Source: an uncultured Sphingomonadaceae bacterium (GTDB lineage Bacteria > Pseudomonadota > Alphaproteobacteria > Sphingomonadales > Sphingomonadaceae). Taken from it: DNA of 64,000 nucleotides. Position 1 is the first letter of the stretch, and every line of letters starts with the position of its first letter. Under the pieces are notes generated by a model that searched no databases, had not been told where the DNA came from, and was given only the letters and a program-made list of their open reading frames with translations. This document shows positions 51,146 through 60,424 of this stretch, piece after piece. Both the position numbers and the translations under genes were made by a program. The stretch spans positions 1,673,501 through 1,737,500 of the forward strand of contig CANNCV010000001.1 of the NCBI GenBank assembly GCA_947503245.1, given 5' to 3'.

Positions 51146-53794
51146 ATGTCAGTATCAAAAGCGATATCGCTATTTTTGACAGTGTGCGCTCTGTTCACAT
51201 TTGGCTCTTCTGCATTTGCAAAAGATGAATGGACTGACGAAGCCTTGTCTCTTGCGAGCGATATTCAGGATAGCGTTTTTGTTGTCGATGAAACTGATTG
51301 GGATGAATATGAGCAAGAGCTGGAATCTTTAGCGCCAGAGGTGCGGATTTATCGCTCACAAGAACTTGCCTTTTCGTACCTCAAAGCCTTTTTGTTCCCG
51401 CGCTATTACAACCTGAAAGCGCGTTATGAACCGCTATTACAATCACAAGGGTCACACGATCAGAAAGTTCGGCAAGAGTTACTCGATACGTTTAGCGTTA
51501 TCGGTCAAAGCAATGACTATGTTGCTGTTGCAAAAAATATACGGACAGTGATTAAGGGCGAAGATTTGAGCTCAGAGACTATTCTTTGGGGACATCTAGC
51601 CGCAGCTTTAACAGAAATAAATTATGGCTCTGCGCCCATTGCACTGCGTGATTTGCAAGCTGCACGATTACTAGCGCCAAAAACTGCTCTGTCTCAATAT
51701 ATGCAACGTGAGATACACGGGACATCAGCCTATGTTCTTATGCAGGCCGGTGACTTTCAGGGTGCAATATCAAGCTATAAAAGGCGCTACAATATCGCTC
51801 CGCCCAATGGCTTCCCTATTGATAGCGCATCATCCATCTCCAGCATGGCATCTATGCTGGAAAATGCTGGCTATTACGAAAAAGCCAGCACGTTAAATGG
51901 CATTCTTATGTCGCGATTGCATGATGGGGTTTTCCCCCTGCATAGGCTTTTTGTTACAATGGGGTGTGGCAATCTTCACAGCAAATTGGGAAATTTTGAC
52001 ACTGCTTTGGCATGTTTTGAAAAGGCGGAAATGTATTTTGATGCCAATTCGCAAAATTGGATGCTGTGGAAAGTTTCTGTAGTCAACACTCTGGCCAGAG
52101 CTCAACGTTTTGATGAGGCGCGCACGGCGATATTGGAATTGCAAAGCGACCCAAGGTTTCAGGAATCTGCTGAGGCGCAAGACAAGATTGCTCTCGCACA
52201 AGCTATTTTGGACATAAATAAAGGCAACACACCAAAGGCAATTAAAGAGCTGGTCAATTTTTTCGATAAACAACAGATAAAGTCGCTTGATGAGCGACGT
52301 GAAATGTCGAGGGAGTACCAAGCACTTATTAATAGCGAGACGCAAAATTTGGAGCAAAATGCCAAGTTGAAGGATGATCTTCTCATGCGTCAAACATTGC
52401 TCACGGGAATGGCCGTCTGCGTGTGTTTAGCGTTAGGAATATTTTTGTCCATATTGTCGCGGCGCCGTAGAAAAGAACGTATCTTGTCAATCACCGACCC
52501 GCTCACAGGGCTAAATAACCGCCGTGGATTTGATGAAGAATTATGTTCTCTCCACTTGTCGGCTGCTAAGCATAATATGAAAATTGCTATCGGCATAGTG
52601 GATCTGGACCGCTTCAAAGCTGTCAATGATATTTATGGCCATGCGGTTGGAGATGCTGTCTTGGTTCTTGTTGCAAAGCGTCTGAGGGAATGCCTGGGTT
52701 CTGAAGCGTTGCTTGGCCGTTTGGGCGGCGATGAATTTGCTTTCGTTTTAACTAATGTGACCTCGCTTGATGATCTTCGCACTAGTGGGCAGGATATCTG
52801 TGAAGCACTCGCTCAGGAAGAACGTTTTGGCGAAACCGTTATCTGCCCTTACGCATCTGTAGGTGTCGCTGTTTGTGATGCTTCGGAAATAACCGTTGCA
52901 GACTTGTATGATCGCGCAGATTTCGCTCTGTATTCCAATAAGGAAAACAACAATGAAGTGCTGAATATCTTTGATGATGCGCACAGTGCGGAGTTTCTTA
53001 GACGCAAGGCACTAGAGGCAGCATTGGCCAATGCAAAGTCAGATGAATTTGATATAAATTACCAACCCATTGTTGAAATGCAAACTGGCAAAACACTTGG
53101 TTTTGAGGCACTTGCTCGTTGGAACAGCCCGACCATAGGCGAAGTCGGTCCCGGGGAATTTATCGCTTTGGCAGAACGTATGGCGCGTATTACTCCGTTA
53201 ACCCGCCATTTCTTGGTGAATGCTCTGGAAACAGCAAAAACATGGCCAGATCATCTAAATCTGTCTTTCAATCTTTCCAGTCACGATCTTGCGACATTGG
53301 ATTTGGCCGCTGAACTCAAGGCCATCGTCTTGAACTCTGGTTTCCCTCCAGAGCGCATTGTTATGGAAGTAACTGAAACAGCAATGGTGACCGACACCAG
53401 TCTGGTACGAGAAGCCTTGCAGCTTTTGATTGAGACTGGCGTGCGCATCGCGCTTGATGATTTTGGAACAGGCTATTCTTCATTGCTGCATTTGCATGAA
53501 TTCACTTTTGACCGGATTAAAGTGGACCGCAGTTTGACCAAGGATCTGGATCTAAGCGCAAAGAAACGCAGTATTGTAAGCCTGCTTATCAACCTTTCGA
53601 AAAACCTTGGTGTAGATTGTGTCGTCGAAGGAGTGGAAAATGAGAGGCAAGTAGCGCTTTTGCGGGCTATGCAAGCAGATTTGGCGCAAGGCTTCCTCTT
53701 TGGTGAACCTCTTAGCAAAGAAGAGGTTTATAAGCGTATCGCAGATGAGCATAAAGCTATTCAGGACGATAAGCTCGCTATCAATGCGCGGTAA
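51146..53794 (+). CDS. Exported TPR-like sensor with GGDEF-EAL output
   Basis: The 882-residue protein has a signal peptide or first helix (about 5-25, cleavage near AFA). A helical-repeat region of about 390 residues, probably TPR-like (e.g. AGDFQGAISSYKRRYNIAPP and LGNFDTALACFEKAEMYF), should be periplasmic. A membrane helix (about 416-437) precedes GGDEF (527-531 intact) and EAL (654-656 intact, with [23 protein letters not shown] and EGVE). Both c-di-GMP synthesis and breakdown are possible. The ATG follows CAGGGG. It is divergent from the metal-type operon and converges on the MacB-like gene. Confidence 0.93.
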   Translation: MSVSKAISLFLTVCALFTFGSSAFAKDEWTDEALSLASDIQDSVFVVDETDWDEYEQELESLAPEVRIYRSQELAFSYLKAFLFPRYYNLKARYEPLLQSQGSHDQKVRQELLDTFSVIGQSNDYVAVAKNIRTVIKGEDLSSETILWGHLAAALTEINYGSAPIALRDLQAARLLAPKTALSQYMQREIHGTSAYVLMQAGDFQGAISSYKRRYNIAPPNGFPIDSASSISSMASMLENAGYYEKASTLNGILMSRLHDGVFPLHRLFVTMGCGNLHSKLGNFDTALACFEKAEMYFDANSQNWMLWKVSVVNTLARAQRFDEARTAILELQSDPRFQESAEAQDKIALAQAILDINKGNTPKAIKELVNFFDKQQIKSLDERREMSREYQALINSETQNLEQNAKLKDDLLMRQTLLTGMAVCVCLALGIFLSILSRRRRKERILSITDPLTGLNNRRGFDEELCSLHLSAAKHNMKIAIGIVDLDRFKAVNDIYGHAVGDAVLVLVAKRLRECLGSEALLGRLGGDEFAFVLTNVTSLDDLRTSGQDICEALAQEERFGETVICPYASVGVAVCDASEITVADLYDRADFALYSNKENNNEVLNIFDDAHSAEFLRRKALEAALANAKSDEFDINYQPIVEMQTGKTLGFEALARWNSPTIGEVGPGEFIALAERMARITPLTRHFLVNALETAKTWPDHLNLSFNLSSHDLATLDLAAELKAIVLNSGFPPERIVMEVTETAMVTDTSLVREALQLLIETGVRIALDDFGTGYSSLLHLHEFTFDRIKVDRSLTKDLDLSAKKRSIVSLLINLSKNLGVDCVVEGVENERQVALLRAMQADLAQGFLFGEPLSKEEVYKRIADEHKAIQDDKLAINAR

Positions 53795-53808
53795 ATTGGG
53801 GTGGCAGA

Positions 53809-55062
53809 TTATTCGCTGCGCAATGCCTCAATAGGCGAAAGGCGTGATGCACGAACCGCTGGGTACCCGCCAAAAACAAGCCCAATACATGCTGAAAAGA
53901 TAATCGCGCCTAGCGCAACACTAAGCCCGATCGGCACCAGAAACCCTGCATATGTGGTCATCGCATAACCGACTGCCGAGGCAAGCTGCAATCCAACAAT
54001 ACCGCCTATGATGCAGAGCACTGCCGCTTCGACCAAAAATTGGTTGCGGATATCGCTGCGTTTGGCCCCTAATGCCATTCTAAGGCCTATTTCGCGCGTG
54101 CGCTCGGTAACACTGACAAGCATGATATTCATAATGCCTATACCGCCCACCAAGAGCGATATTGAAGCGATGGCGACCAACACAATCTGAAAGATTGCAG
54201 TTATTTCACCGGTTTGCTCCAGAAATTCCTCTGTCGTGCGAACTGTGAAGGGGTTGGTGCCTTTCTCCTCAACATTGTAGCGTTCGCTCAATAGCTGGGT
54301 GATAGAGATTTTGCTTTCAACCAGACTGGATGCATCTTCAAAACCGACAAAGAGCAGGTTGAGATCATCTGGCCCCGATAATGTGTCACCATTGAAGCGC
54401 TGACGCATGGTCGAGATCGGCATAATTGCGGTGTCATCATTATCGCTGCCGAAGTTAGAGCCCTTGGACTCAAGCAGTCCAATTATGGTGAAAGGGATGC
54501 GGTTGATCCTCACCGTTTGCCCTACTGGATCAAAGTTACCGAAAAGAGCTTCTGCAACAGTGCTGCCAATAACAACAACGCGCGCGGCGGAACGTTCATC
54601 AGCTTCATCGATGAACCGTCCAGTTTGTACTGCGCTGTTCGTAACCGGAGCGAAATCGGCTGTTGAACCCACAGCATTAGTGGTTGTGTTATTACCGGCC
54701 GCCACAATCTGTATGGTGGACCTCAATTGGGGAGCCAGATATAATACGCCCGGTATTTGTTTTTTGATCGCCCTTGCATCACGCATAGTAAGGCGTCCGC
54801 GGTCAAAGGCCCGCCTTCCACCTCCAACATCAGGTTCGGGCACGATGATAGCCATATTTGAACCCAAAGCATTGACCGATTGGATGACAGATGATTGTGC
54901 ACCGGCTCCAACAGCGACGGCCAATGTCACGGCAAAGACCCCGATCATAACGCCCAGCATAGTTAAGATGGAACGCATCAAATTGGTTCGCAAAGCGGTC
55001 ATCGCGATGGAAACATTAACCAGCCAGCCGCTAAGGGATTGTATCATTTTTCCCGGCGTCAT
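53809..55062 (-). CDS. MacB-type ABC transporter permease
   Basis: The 417-residue permease has the FtsX/MacB layout: an N-terminal helix (about 27-52, SILTMLGVMIGVFAVTLAVAVG), a large periplasmic domain (about 60-285), and three C-terminal helices (about 290-315, 340-370, 378-400). PAVRASRLSPIEALRSE is the usual family ending. MacB proteins use a mechanotransmission mechanism with a MacA adaptor and TolC-type channel to export peptides, lipids or macrolides. Unlike E. coli MacB, the ATPase is a separate gene, overlapped by four bases. Confidence 0.92.
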   Translation of the reverse strand: MTPGKMIQSLSGWLVNVSIAMTALRTNLMRSILTMLGVMIGVFAVTLAVAVGAGAQSSVIQSVNALGSNMAIIVPEPDVGGGRRAFDRGRLTMRDARAIKKQIPGVLYLAPQLRSTIQIVAAGNNTTTNAVGSTADFAPVTNSAVQTGRFIDEADERSAARVVVIGSTVAEALFGNFDPVGQTVRINRIPFTIIGLLESKGSNFGSDNDDTAIMPISTMRQRFNGDTLSGPDDLNLLFVGFEDASSLVESKISITQLLSERYNVEEKGTNPFTVRTTEEFLEQTGEITAIFQIVLVAIASISLLVGGIGIMNIMLVSVTERTREIGLRMALGAKRSDIRNQFLVEAAVLCIIGGIVGLQLASAVGYAMTTYAGFLVPIGLSVALGAIIFSACIGLVFGGYPAVRASRLSPIEALRSE

Positions 55063-55784
55063 AGCGTATCTTTCCGGGTTTTAGCTATTAGGCGGTTCGT
55101 GACCATCCGGTCTTCTATCACCTTGCCATCGCGAAACTCTATGCGACGTTTGGCGTGATCGGCAACTTCACTTTCATGCGTTACAACAATGATGGTTATG
55201 CCTTGTGCATTTAGCTCTTGGAAGATGGCCATAATGTCATCAGAGGTTCTGCTGTCCAACGCACCTGTCGGTTCATCAGCAAGCAGGATAAGCGGTTCCG
55301 TTACCAGCGCCCGAGCAATAGCTACTCTTTGTTGTTGCCCGCCTGAGAGCTTAGCCGGTGTGTGGTCAAGGCGATCACCCAGACCCATGGCGGTTAATTT
55401 GGCAGCTGACTTCTCTTGTCGCTTAGCGGAGGGCTGACCTGCATAAATAAGAGGAACGGCAACATTATCTAATGCGGAGGTTCGCGCCAAGAGGTTGAAT
55501 TGCTGAAACACAAAGCCAATTTTTTCATTACGTAACTTGGCCAAGGCGTCACTATCTCTGTCGGATGTCGGAATGGCATCGATCAAAACTTCTCCGCTGC
55601 TGGGTGTATCCAGGCAACCTATCATATTCATAAAAGTTGATTTGCCCGAACCACTGGTGCCCATGATAGCGACATATTCACCGCGTTCTATTGATAGAGA
55701 CACACCGTTAACGGCGTTAATTGTCTCGCTTCCCAAGACATAGGTTTTGACCAGATTACGCGTTTCTACCAGCTTTTGAGTCAT
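55059..55784 (-). CDS. ABC transporter ATP-binding protein (MacB/LolD type)
   Basis: The 241-residue ATPase has Walker A GTSGSGKST, Q-loop VFQQFNLL, signature LSGGQQQRVAIARAL, Walker B ILLADEPTGALD and switch His VVTHE. Start: the ATG at 55784 has AGGGA upstream and lies 20 bp after the adaptor stop; a GTG at 55823 would overlap the adaptor gene. It powers the MacB-like permease next to it. Confidence 0.94.
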   Translation of the reverse strand: MTQKLVETRNLVKTYVLGSETINAVNGVSLSIERGEYVAIMGTSGSGKSTFMNMIGCLDTPSSGEVLIDAIPTSDRDSDALAKLRNEKIGFVFQQFNLLARTSALDNVAVPLIYAGQPSAKRQEKSAAKLTAMGLGDRLDHTPAKLSGGQQQRVAIARALVTEPLILLADEPTGALDSRTSDDIMAIFQELNAQGITIIVVTHESEVADHAKRRIEFRDGKVIEDRMVTNRLIAKTRKDTL

Positions 55785-55803
55785 GGGTTTTTCCCTGACT
55801 GCA

Positions 55804-57057
55804 TCATTGCTCTGTACCACCACGATTTATCAGATTACGGACGCGCAATAATATAGTGTCATCTAGGCTCAATCCGTCTTTTACTTCGGCAAAATCCTCG
55901 CCGACCAAGCCTAAGGTGATTTCACGCTCTACCGGCTTAAATGGATCATCGCTTTCCATCCATACTTTTGCTGTTTTGCTCTTTCTTTGGGCTGTTGCTT
56001 CCTGTTGCTGCTCTTTCTCCTCGTCTTCAGAGCGATCTTCCTCGCGCGGTTGAAAGCGTGTGGCGCTGCTGGGAATGCGCAATATGTTGGTTTTGCGGGC
56101 AGTCTCAATCTCAACATTGGCCGTCATGCCCGTAAGCAGTTTGCCCTCTGCATTATCAACATCCAATATCACCAAATAGCTGACTGCATTTTGCTCTTCG
56201 GTTGCCGATTTGCGGATTTGCTGAACAATGGCTTTGAAAATCTCGTCTGGATAGCTGTCTACGGTAAAGCGCACTGTTTGCCCTTGCTTGACCTGTCCTA
56301 TATCGGCCTCATCTACCGATGCTTCGACTTGCATGCGGCTTGTATCGGAAGCGATTTCAAACAGGTTAGGGGTCTGAAAGTTTGCGGCCACAGTTGTACC
56401 AGGTTCGACCAGCTTATTGATAACCACGCCGCTTGACGGCGCGACAATTTTTGTGCGTTTCAGGTCGAGTTCCGCGGATGCCAATTGCGCTGAGCTTTGC
56501 GCGATTTGCGCTCTGGCGCTCTGTGCCTGTGCTTGCGCGGTGCTGAGTGAAGCTTTGGCAGTAACAAGGTTGTTCTCTGCCTGATCAAGACCCGCGCCCG
56601 AAACAAAGCCCTTTTTTTCCAGCTCCTTGCGCCGCGCAAATTCACGGGTTTGCACTTCCACATCTGTCCGTGCGCGGCGGATGGCCGCATTGGCTTGAGT
56701 CAGACTGGCACGTGCAAGATCAACCTGTGCTCTGGCTTGCGTGACTTGTGCGCGGGGCCGAGTATTATCAATTTGGGCGAGCAATTGACCGGCCGTTACT
56801 GACGAATTGAAATCGACATAGACGGCCGTGACTTGCCCGGAGATTTCTGAGCCAACATTGATGGTGTTGAGCGCACGTAATTTGCCACTGGCGGAGACTG
56901 TCTTGACCACGTCCCCGCGCGTGACTTTAGCCGTAATATATTCATAATCGGGTTTCGCGGGCACGAGTACCGAATAGCCAATCAAAATAGCGAATAAGGC
57001 AATGACAACAGAAATGATCGGGTGTTTGCGAATCCAGGCCCATATTTTTTGCAACAT
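55804..57057 (-). CDS. MacA-type periplasmic adaptor (membrane fusion protein)
   Basis: The 417-residue adaptor has one N-terminal membrane helix (about 13-32) and a beta-barrel/lipoyl region (SGKLRALNTINVGSEISGQVTAVYV, about 58-82). A long Ala/Gln/Arg-rich coiled hairpin follows (about 100-195), then the second lipoyl half (IVAPSSGVVINKLVEPGTTV). The C-terminal part contains a charged low-complexity insert rich in Glu/Asp/Gln (about 343-370). The ATG at 57057 has GGGGAGG upstream; a TTG at 57078 is less likely. It links the MacB-type permease to an outer-membrane channel, which is not in the window. Confidence 0.92.
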   Translation of the reverse strand: MLQKIWAWIRKHPIISVVIALFAILIGYSVLVPAKPDYEYITAKVTRGDVVKTVSASGKLRALNTINVGSEISGQVTAVYVDFNSSVTAGQLLAQIDNTRPRAQVTQARAQVDLARASLTQANAAIRRARTDVEVQTREFARRKELEKKGFVSGAGLDQAENNLVTAKASLSTAQAQAQSARAQIAQSSAQLASAELDLKRTKIVAPSSGVVINKLVEPGTTVAANFQTPNLFEIASDTSRMQVEASVDEADIGQVKQGQTVRFTVDSYPDEIFKAIVQQIRKSATEEQNAVSYLVILDVDNAEGKLLTGMTANVEIETARKTNILRIPSSATRFQPREEDRSEDEEKEQQQEATAQRKSKTAKVWMESDDPFKPVEREITLGLVGEDFAEVKDGLSLDDTILLRVRNLINRGGTEQ

Positions 57058-57186
57058 CTTTGCCTCCCCAATCTTCAATCCTAGCTAATGTATAAGGGCA
57101 AGAACGATGAATCGCGAACAGCGTTCATAGGAAATTATCGCTATTTGGTCTTAAGCTTGGGCATAATGTACACCAAAGTACGATTT

Positions 57187-57738
57187 TCATGCGATTTTTG
57201 TCGTTCGCTTGCGCAGCGCTTCATTTTCAATTCTCAACCGCACGGTCAATATAGCTGCATTCAATAGCGAGAATATAAGTGCAATCCAGACATGCCCGAA
57301 TATCAAAGGGATTACTGCAATCTCGGCAGTCACCACGCAGTAATTGGGGTGAGAGACAAGTTTAAATGGGCCGCCTATTACCCTGGGGAAATCTGGCGAA
57401 GATATAATGCGTGTTGTCCAATAAGGTCCAAGCGTAGCCAACACCCAGAGGCGGGCTGCTTGCAAGAACAGAAAAATGACAGCCAATGGCCAGATAATTG
57501 GCGCATAAAAAGTTGTAAAGGCAAACAGGCTGATAAGAAACGCACCATGTATCATAACCATATAGGGATAATGGGAAGCACCAAATTCTTCGGCACCGCG
57601 GGCCATCAAGGCCTTGGTATTACTTTTGGCATACACCAATTCACCAAGCCGCTGTAGTGTTAACAAGCCCAAAATGATCCAAGCCCAAGGAAGAGTATTA
57701 TAGGTCCAGATAAAGGCGGAAGGGAATATATCCATCAT
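57187..57738 (-). CDS. Isoprenylcysteine carboxyl methyltransferase-like membrane protein paired with type III PKS
   Basis: The 183-residue protein has about four to five helices (about 15-30, 60-95, 130-160). The C-terminal ICMT signature is GPFKLVSHPNYCVVTAEIAVIPL, with RIENEALRKR at the end. It overlaps the upstream type III polyketide synthase gene by four bases (ATGA). Such pairs are known (B. subtilis BpsA/BpsB), where the ICMT-like partner O-methylates alkylpyrones made by the synthase. A similar role is likely here; the product is not known. Confidence 0.85.
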   Translation of the reverse strand: MMDIFPSAFIWTYNTLPWAWIILGLLTLQRLGELVYAKSNTKALMARGAEEFGASHYPYMVMIHGAFLISLFAFTTFYAPIIWPLAVIFLFLQAARLWVLATLGPYWTTRIISSPDFPRVIGGPFKLVSHPNYCVVTAEIAVIPLIFGHVWIALIFSLLNAAILTVRLRIENEALRKRTTKIA

Positions 57739-58781
57739 AGATGGACAAGCCCAACAGCACCGGTAAAGCCGGGGCCAAGCGCTGTTATCACTATCGGTTT
57801 GTCGGTTGCACTATTTTCCAATGCCTTCTCCAGAACAAAATGTACTGTCGGGGATGACATATTGCCATATCCACGCAAAATTTCACGGGTGAGGGGCAGC
57901 CCATCTGGCAAATGGTCGAAATAGGCTTCCAGCGCGTCAATCACTTTTGCCCCGCCCGGATGGCAAGCCGGCTCTTGTAGGTCCGCTTTGTCAAGATGAT
58001 TGGCAGACAGAAATGCGTCCAGAACGGGTACAAATTCGCGCGTAACGAAACTGGGTATATCACGCGCCAAAATTAACCCCAAACCGGCTTCGTCAATATC
58101 CCAGCCCATCATATCACGCGTGTCTGGCCATGTTTTCTGAACGATATTGCCAATACGCGGCCCATCGCCATGCGCAGAAATGACCATGGCACTGGCGCCA
58201 TCTGCAAACAAAGCCGTTGAAACAATGCCTTTTTTGCTATTGTCGCCCATGCGGAAGGCCAGTGAACACAGTTCTACACAGAGCAGCAATATATTCGCAT
58301 CCGGCCGCGCAATCGCAATATCTCGCGCGACCTGCATGCCCAAAACACCGCCAGCACAGCCATAGCCGAACAGGGGAATCACTTGTGTCGTATCTGCAAA
58401 TCCCGCTTTTCTGAGCATTTGAGTGGGCAGTGAAGGGGTTGCAACGCCGGTTGAGGAAACGCAGACTATGGTATCAATTTGCCCGGCCTCTAGGTCCGCT
58501 TTTGCCAAAGCCTTTGCGCTAAGCTCAATAATCAACTTCTCAGCTTCTTTGAGATAGCTGGTATTGCGTTTGGGCCATTCGGCAGGGGCCATATAATCAT
58601 CAGCCGGCTGCGCCAGATAGCGGTTATCAATGCCGCTATTATTATAGATTGAGCGCAAATGACGCGGCATTTCGCCGCCCATATTTTGGCCCAGCCGCGC
58701 GATGACCTCATCCTGACTGATATGGTTCTCTGGCACACCTGTTGCCAAGGAGAGAATATGGGCTTCAATATTCGCGGTCAT
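57735..58781 (-). CDS. Type III polyketide synthase (chalcone/stilbene synthase family)
   Basis: The 348-residue homodimeric-type condensing enzyme has the Cys-His-Asn triad: Cys142 in FGYGCAGGVLG, His274 in PACHPGGAKVIDALE and Asn307 in RGYGNMSSPTV. GPGFTGAVGLV closes the fold. Bacterial members make alkylpyrones, alkylresorcinols or similar lipids from fatty acyl-CoA starters. It has no extra domains and is co-transcribed with the ICMT-like gene. The product cannot be predicted from sequence alone. The gap of 66 bp to the exosortase-associated hydrolase gene holds no clear terminator. Confidence 0.94.
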   Translation of the reverse strand: MTANIEAHILSLATGVPENHISQDEVIARLGQNMGGEMPRHLRSIYNNSGIDNRYLAQPADDYMAPAEWPKRNTSYLKEAEKLIIELSAKALAKADLEAGQIDTIVCVSSTGVATPSLPTQMLRKAGFADTTQVIPLFGYGCAGGVLGMQVARDIAIARPDANILLLCVELCSLAFRMGDNSKKGIVSTALFADGASAMVISAHGDGPRIGNIVQKTWPDTRDMMGWDIDEAGLGLILARDIPSFVTREFVPVLDAFLSANHLDKADLQEPACHPGGAKVIDALEAYFDHLPDGLPLTREILRGYGNMSSPTVHFVLEKALENSATDKPIVITALGPGFTGAVGLVHL

Positions 58782-58847
58782 AAACGGTAAATGGCTGCAT
58801 TTGTGGCAAAAGCAAGCATCGTTTCTATGAGGTAATAGCTAATGCTG

Positions 58848-59681
58848 TTATTCCTTGAGCGAGTTGACGATTTTGTCACGGAGCATTTTGGCGGCATTTT
58901 CGTCAGCGAAACTATGCGATGCGCTGTCGATAATATTAAGAGTTACGTTCGTGTTTTCTCTTGCCTGCACGAAATCAGCGCTTTGCCAAACCTCCTTAAA
59001 AGCAATGGCCGCACGGTCCTGCTTGGCCAATATAATCTGTGTAGGGATGTTGATCGCCGATAGTTTTTCTCGCAATTCCAAAGCCAGTTTCGATAGCTCG
59101 TCATGTGTTTTTCGCGCATGCTTGATGCCGCGTACCAGTTTTCCCAGATCAATTTTACCGGTCAACAGTCGTAAAAGAGACTGCGGGTCTTTTAGCCTCT
59201 GCCAATAACGCTGCCGTATCGCTTGTGCTGATGGCAGGTTTTGCTGATCAACTTCTGTGATATGATTATCATTATCGATCGTCCATGGGTTGGTGAGTAT
59301 AAGGCGATCAATCTGCAAATGTTCATGGAAAAGCAGCAATGCTGAGGCTGCGTCGCAATTTCCCAAGGCCACACATCTGGTCAATTGGGGATGTTCATTG
59401 CGGAAAAAATCTATTGCAGCGATGATATCATTCTTAGCGGAACGAAACCCACCATTAACGCCAGAAGAGTCGCCTGTACCGCGTCTGTCGAACCGCATGA
59501 CTGCATAGCCCTGCATGGCGATGTCTTTGGCAAGCTGAGCTTGTCCGGCATGCGGACCGGAGCGTATTTCATTGCCTCCATTGATAATAATCAGACCTGT
59601 TTTGCTCTCTATGTCCACAGCGTCGATAGTGCAGCAGACAACATCATTGCCAATAGAGAAGCTGAGATGGCGGCGCTTCAT
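58848..59681 (-). CDS. Exosortase A system-associated hydrolase 1
   Basis: The 277-residue alpha/beta-fold protein has GLIIINGGNEIRSGPHAGQAQLA near the N-terminus, MRFDRRGTGDSSG, ALGNCDAASALLLF (Cys in place of the usual nucleophile Ser) and a C-terminal SASHSFAD with the catalytic-type His. This combination matches the hydrolase 1 family of exosortase-A-linked polysaccharide loci. The ATG at 59681 overlaps the stop of hydrolase 2 by four bases; the GTG at 59693 is an alternative. The substrate is unknown. Confidence 0.85.
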   Translation of the reverse strand: MKRRHLSFSIGNDVVCCTIDAVDIESKTGLIIINGGNEIRSGPHAGQAQLAKDIAMQGYAVMRFDRRGTGDSSGVNGGFRSAKNDIIAAIDFFRNEHPQLTRCVALGNCDAASALLLFHEHLQIDRLILTNPWTIDNDNHITEVDQQNLPSAQAIRQRYWQRLKDPQSLLRLLTGKIDLGKLVRGIKHARKTHDELSKLALELREKLSAINIPTQIILAKQDRAAIAFKEVWQSADFVQARENTNVTLNIIDSASHSFADENAAKMLRDKIVNSLKE

Positions 59682-60418
59682 GCCGTCATCCACTGGGCTA
59701 CATCTGTCGCCATTGCCAGCGCCATATCATGATCTTCACTTGGCTCAGTCCGCAGCCATAATGGTGTGCCGGTTATGTAATGGTCAGCAGCTTTATCATC
59801 GCCAGAGAGACGTACCTGATATATGTTCTGAGCGGAAGTTTCAGGCAGCTCTTTCAGCTCTGCGGCCAATGGGGCAGATATTGTATATCCAGCCAAATCA
59901 CCGCCATTTTGCACTATATCATTCAGCATATCGTCAAGAGACCGGCTAGAGCCGCCAGCCTCTCGTTCGCTTGCTAGCTGTGTCCGAGCCAAGGTTCGCA
60001 AATGTCGCCATGCATTTAAGGGTGCCAGATGCCATTGCGGCAGATCATTGATCTGACAGGCAATATCACAACCGCTGCGCAGTGACATGACATGGGTAAA
60101 GGGGCCATGTTGTTCGGTAACCTGTTCTAAAGCTGCGTGCCAATCTGATAGGCTTATCTCAGACGATGGCCGTTCGCTTTCCAAAGTGCCGGGCAGATCG
60201 GGCAGCGCGCTGGCAATGTCATGCTTATGCGCCAAGGCGGACATGAATTGAACCAGTAGTCGCCGCAGCTTGTTGGCCTCCTCAAACAAAGGCGGAACGA
60301 TCAATAGAGATGGTCCCTGCGACCCCTTTGCAATGTCACCTCCAGCAATAAGGCATCGCTCAGCATGCTCATTTAGAGAATATTGTGATGTTTCAGGATG
60401 CTGAATCACTGTCGCCAT
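59678..60418 (-). CDS. Exosortase A system-associated hydrolase 2
   Basis: The 246-residue protein has LLIVPPLFEEANKLRRLLVQF, DLPGTLES and ATDVAQWM, as in the hydrolase 2 family found beside exosortase A genes. The alpha/beta core is shortened and a classic nucleophile elbow is weak (MSLRSGCDIA). It lies six bases after the ACP gene and overlaps hydrolase 1. Its exact function is unknown. Confidence 0.82.
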   Translation of the reverse strand: MATVIQHPETSQYSLNEHAERCLIAGGDIAKGSQGPSLLIVPPLFEEANKLRRLLVQFMSALAHKHDIASALPDLPGTLESERPSSEISLSDWHAALEQVTEQHGPFTHVMSLRSGCDIACQINDLPQWHLAPLNAWRHLRTLARTQLASEREAGGSSRSLDDMLNDIVQNGGDLAGYTISAPLAAELKELPETSAQNIYQVRLSGDDKAADHYITGTPLWLRTEPSEDHDMALAMATDVAQWMTA

Positions 60419-60424
60419 ATGCGG

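Noticed and set aside
50982-51179. A 65-codon frame with a hydrophobic stretch before the TPR-GGDEF-EAL gene
   Set aside because: It starts with GTG without a ribosome-binding site and overlaps the clear start at 51146; more likely chance.
57102-57126. GAACG...CGTTC inverted repeat before the MacA-type gene as an operator
   Set aside because: Arms are only five bases with a 15-base spacer, which is expected by chance; no regulator gene is adjacent.
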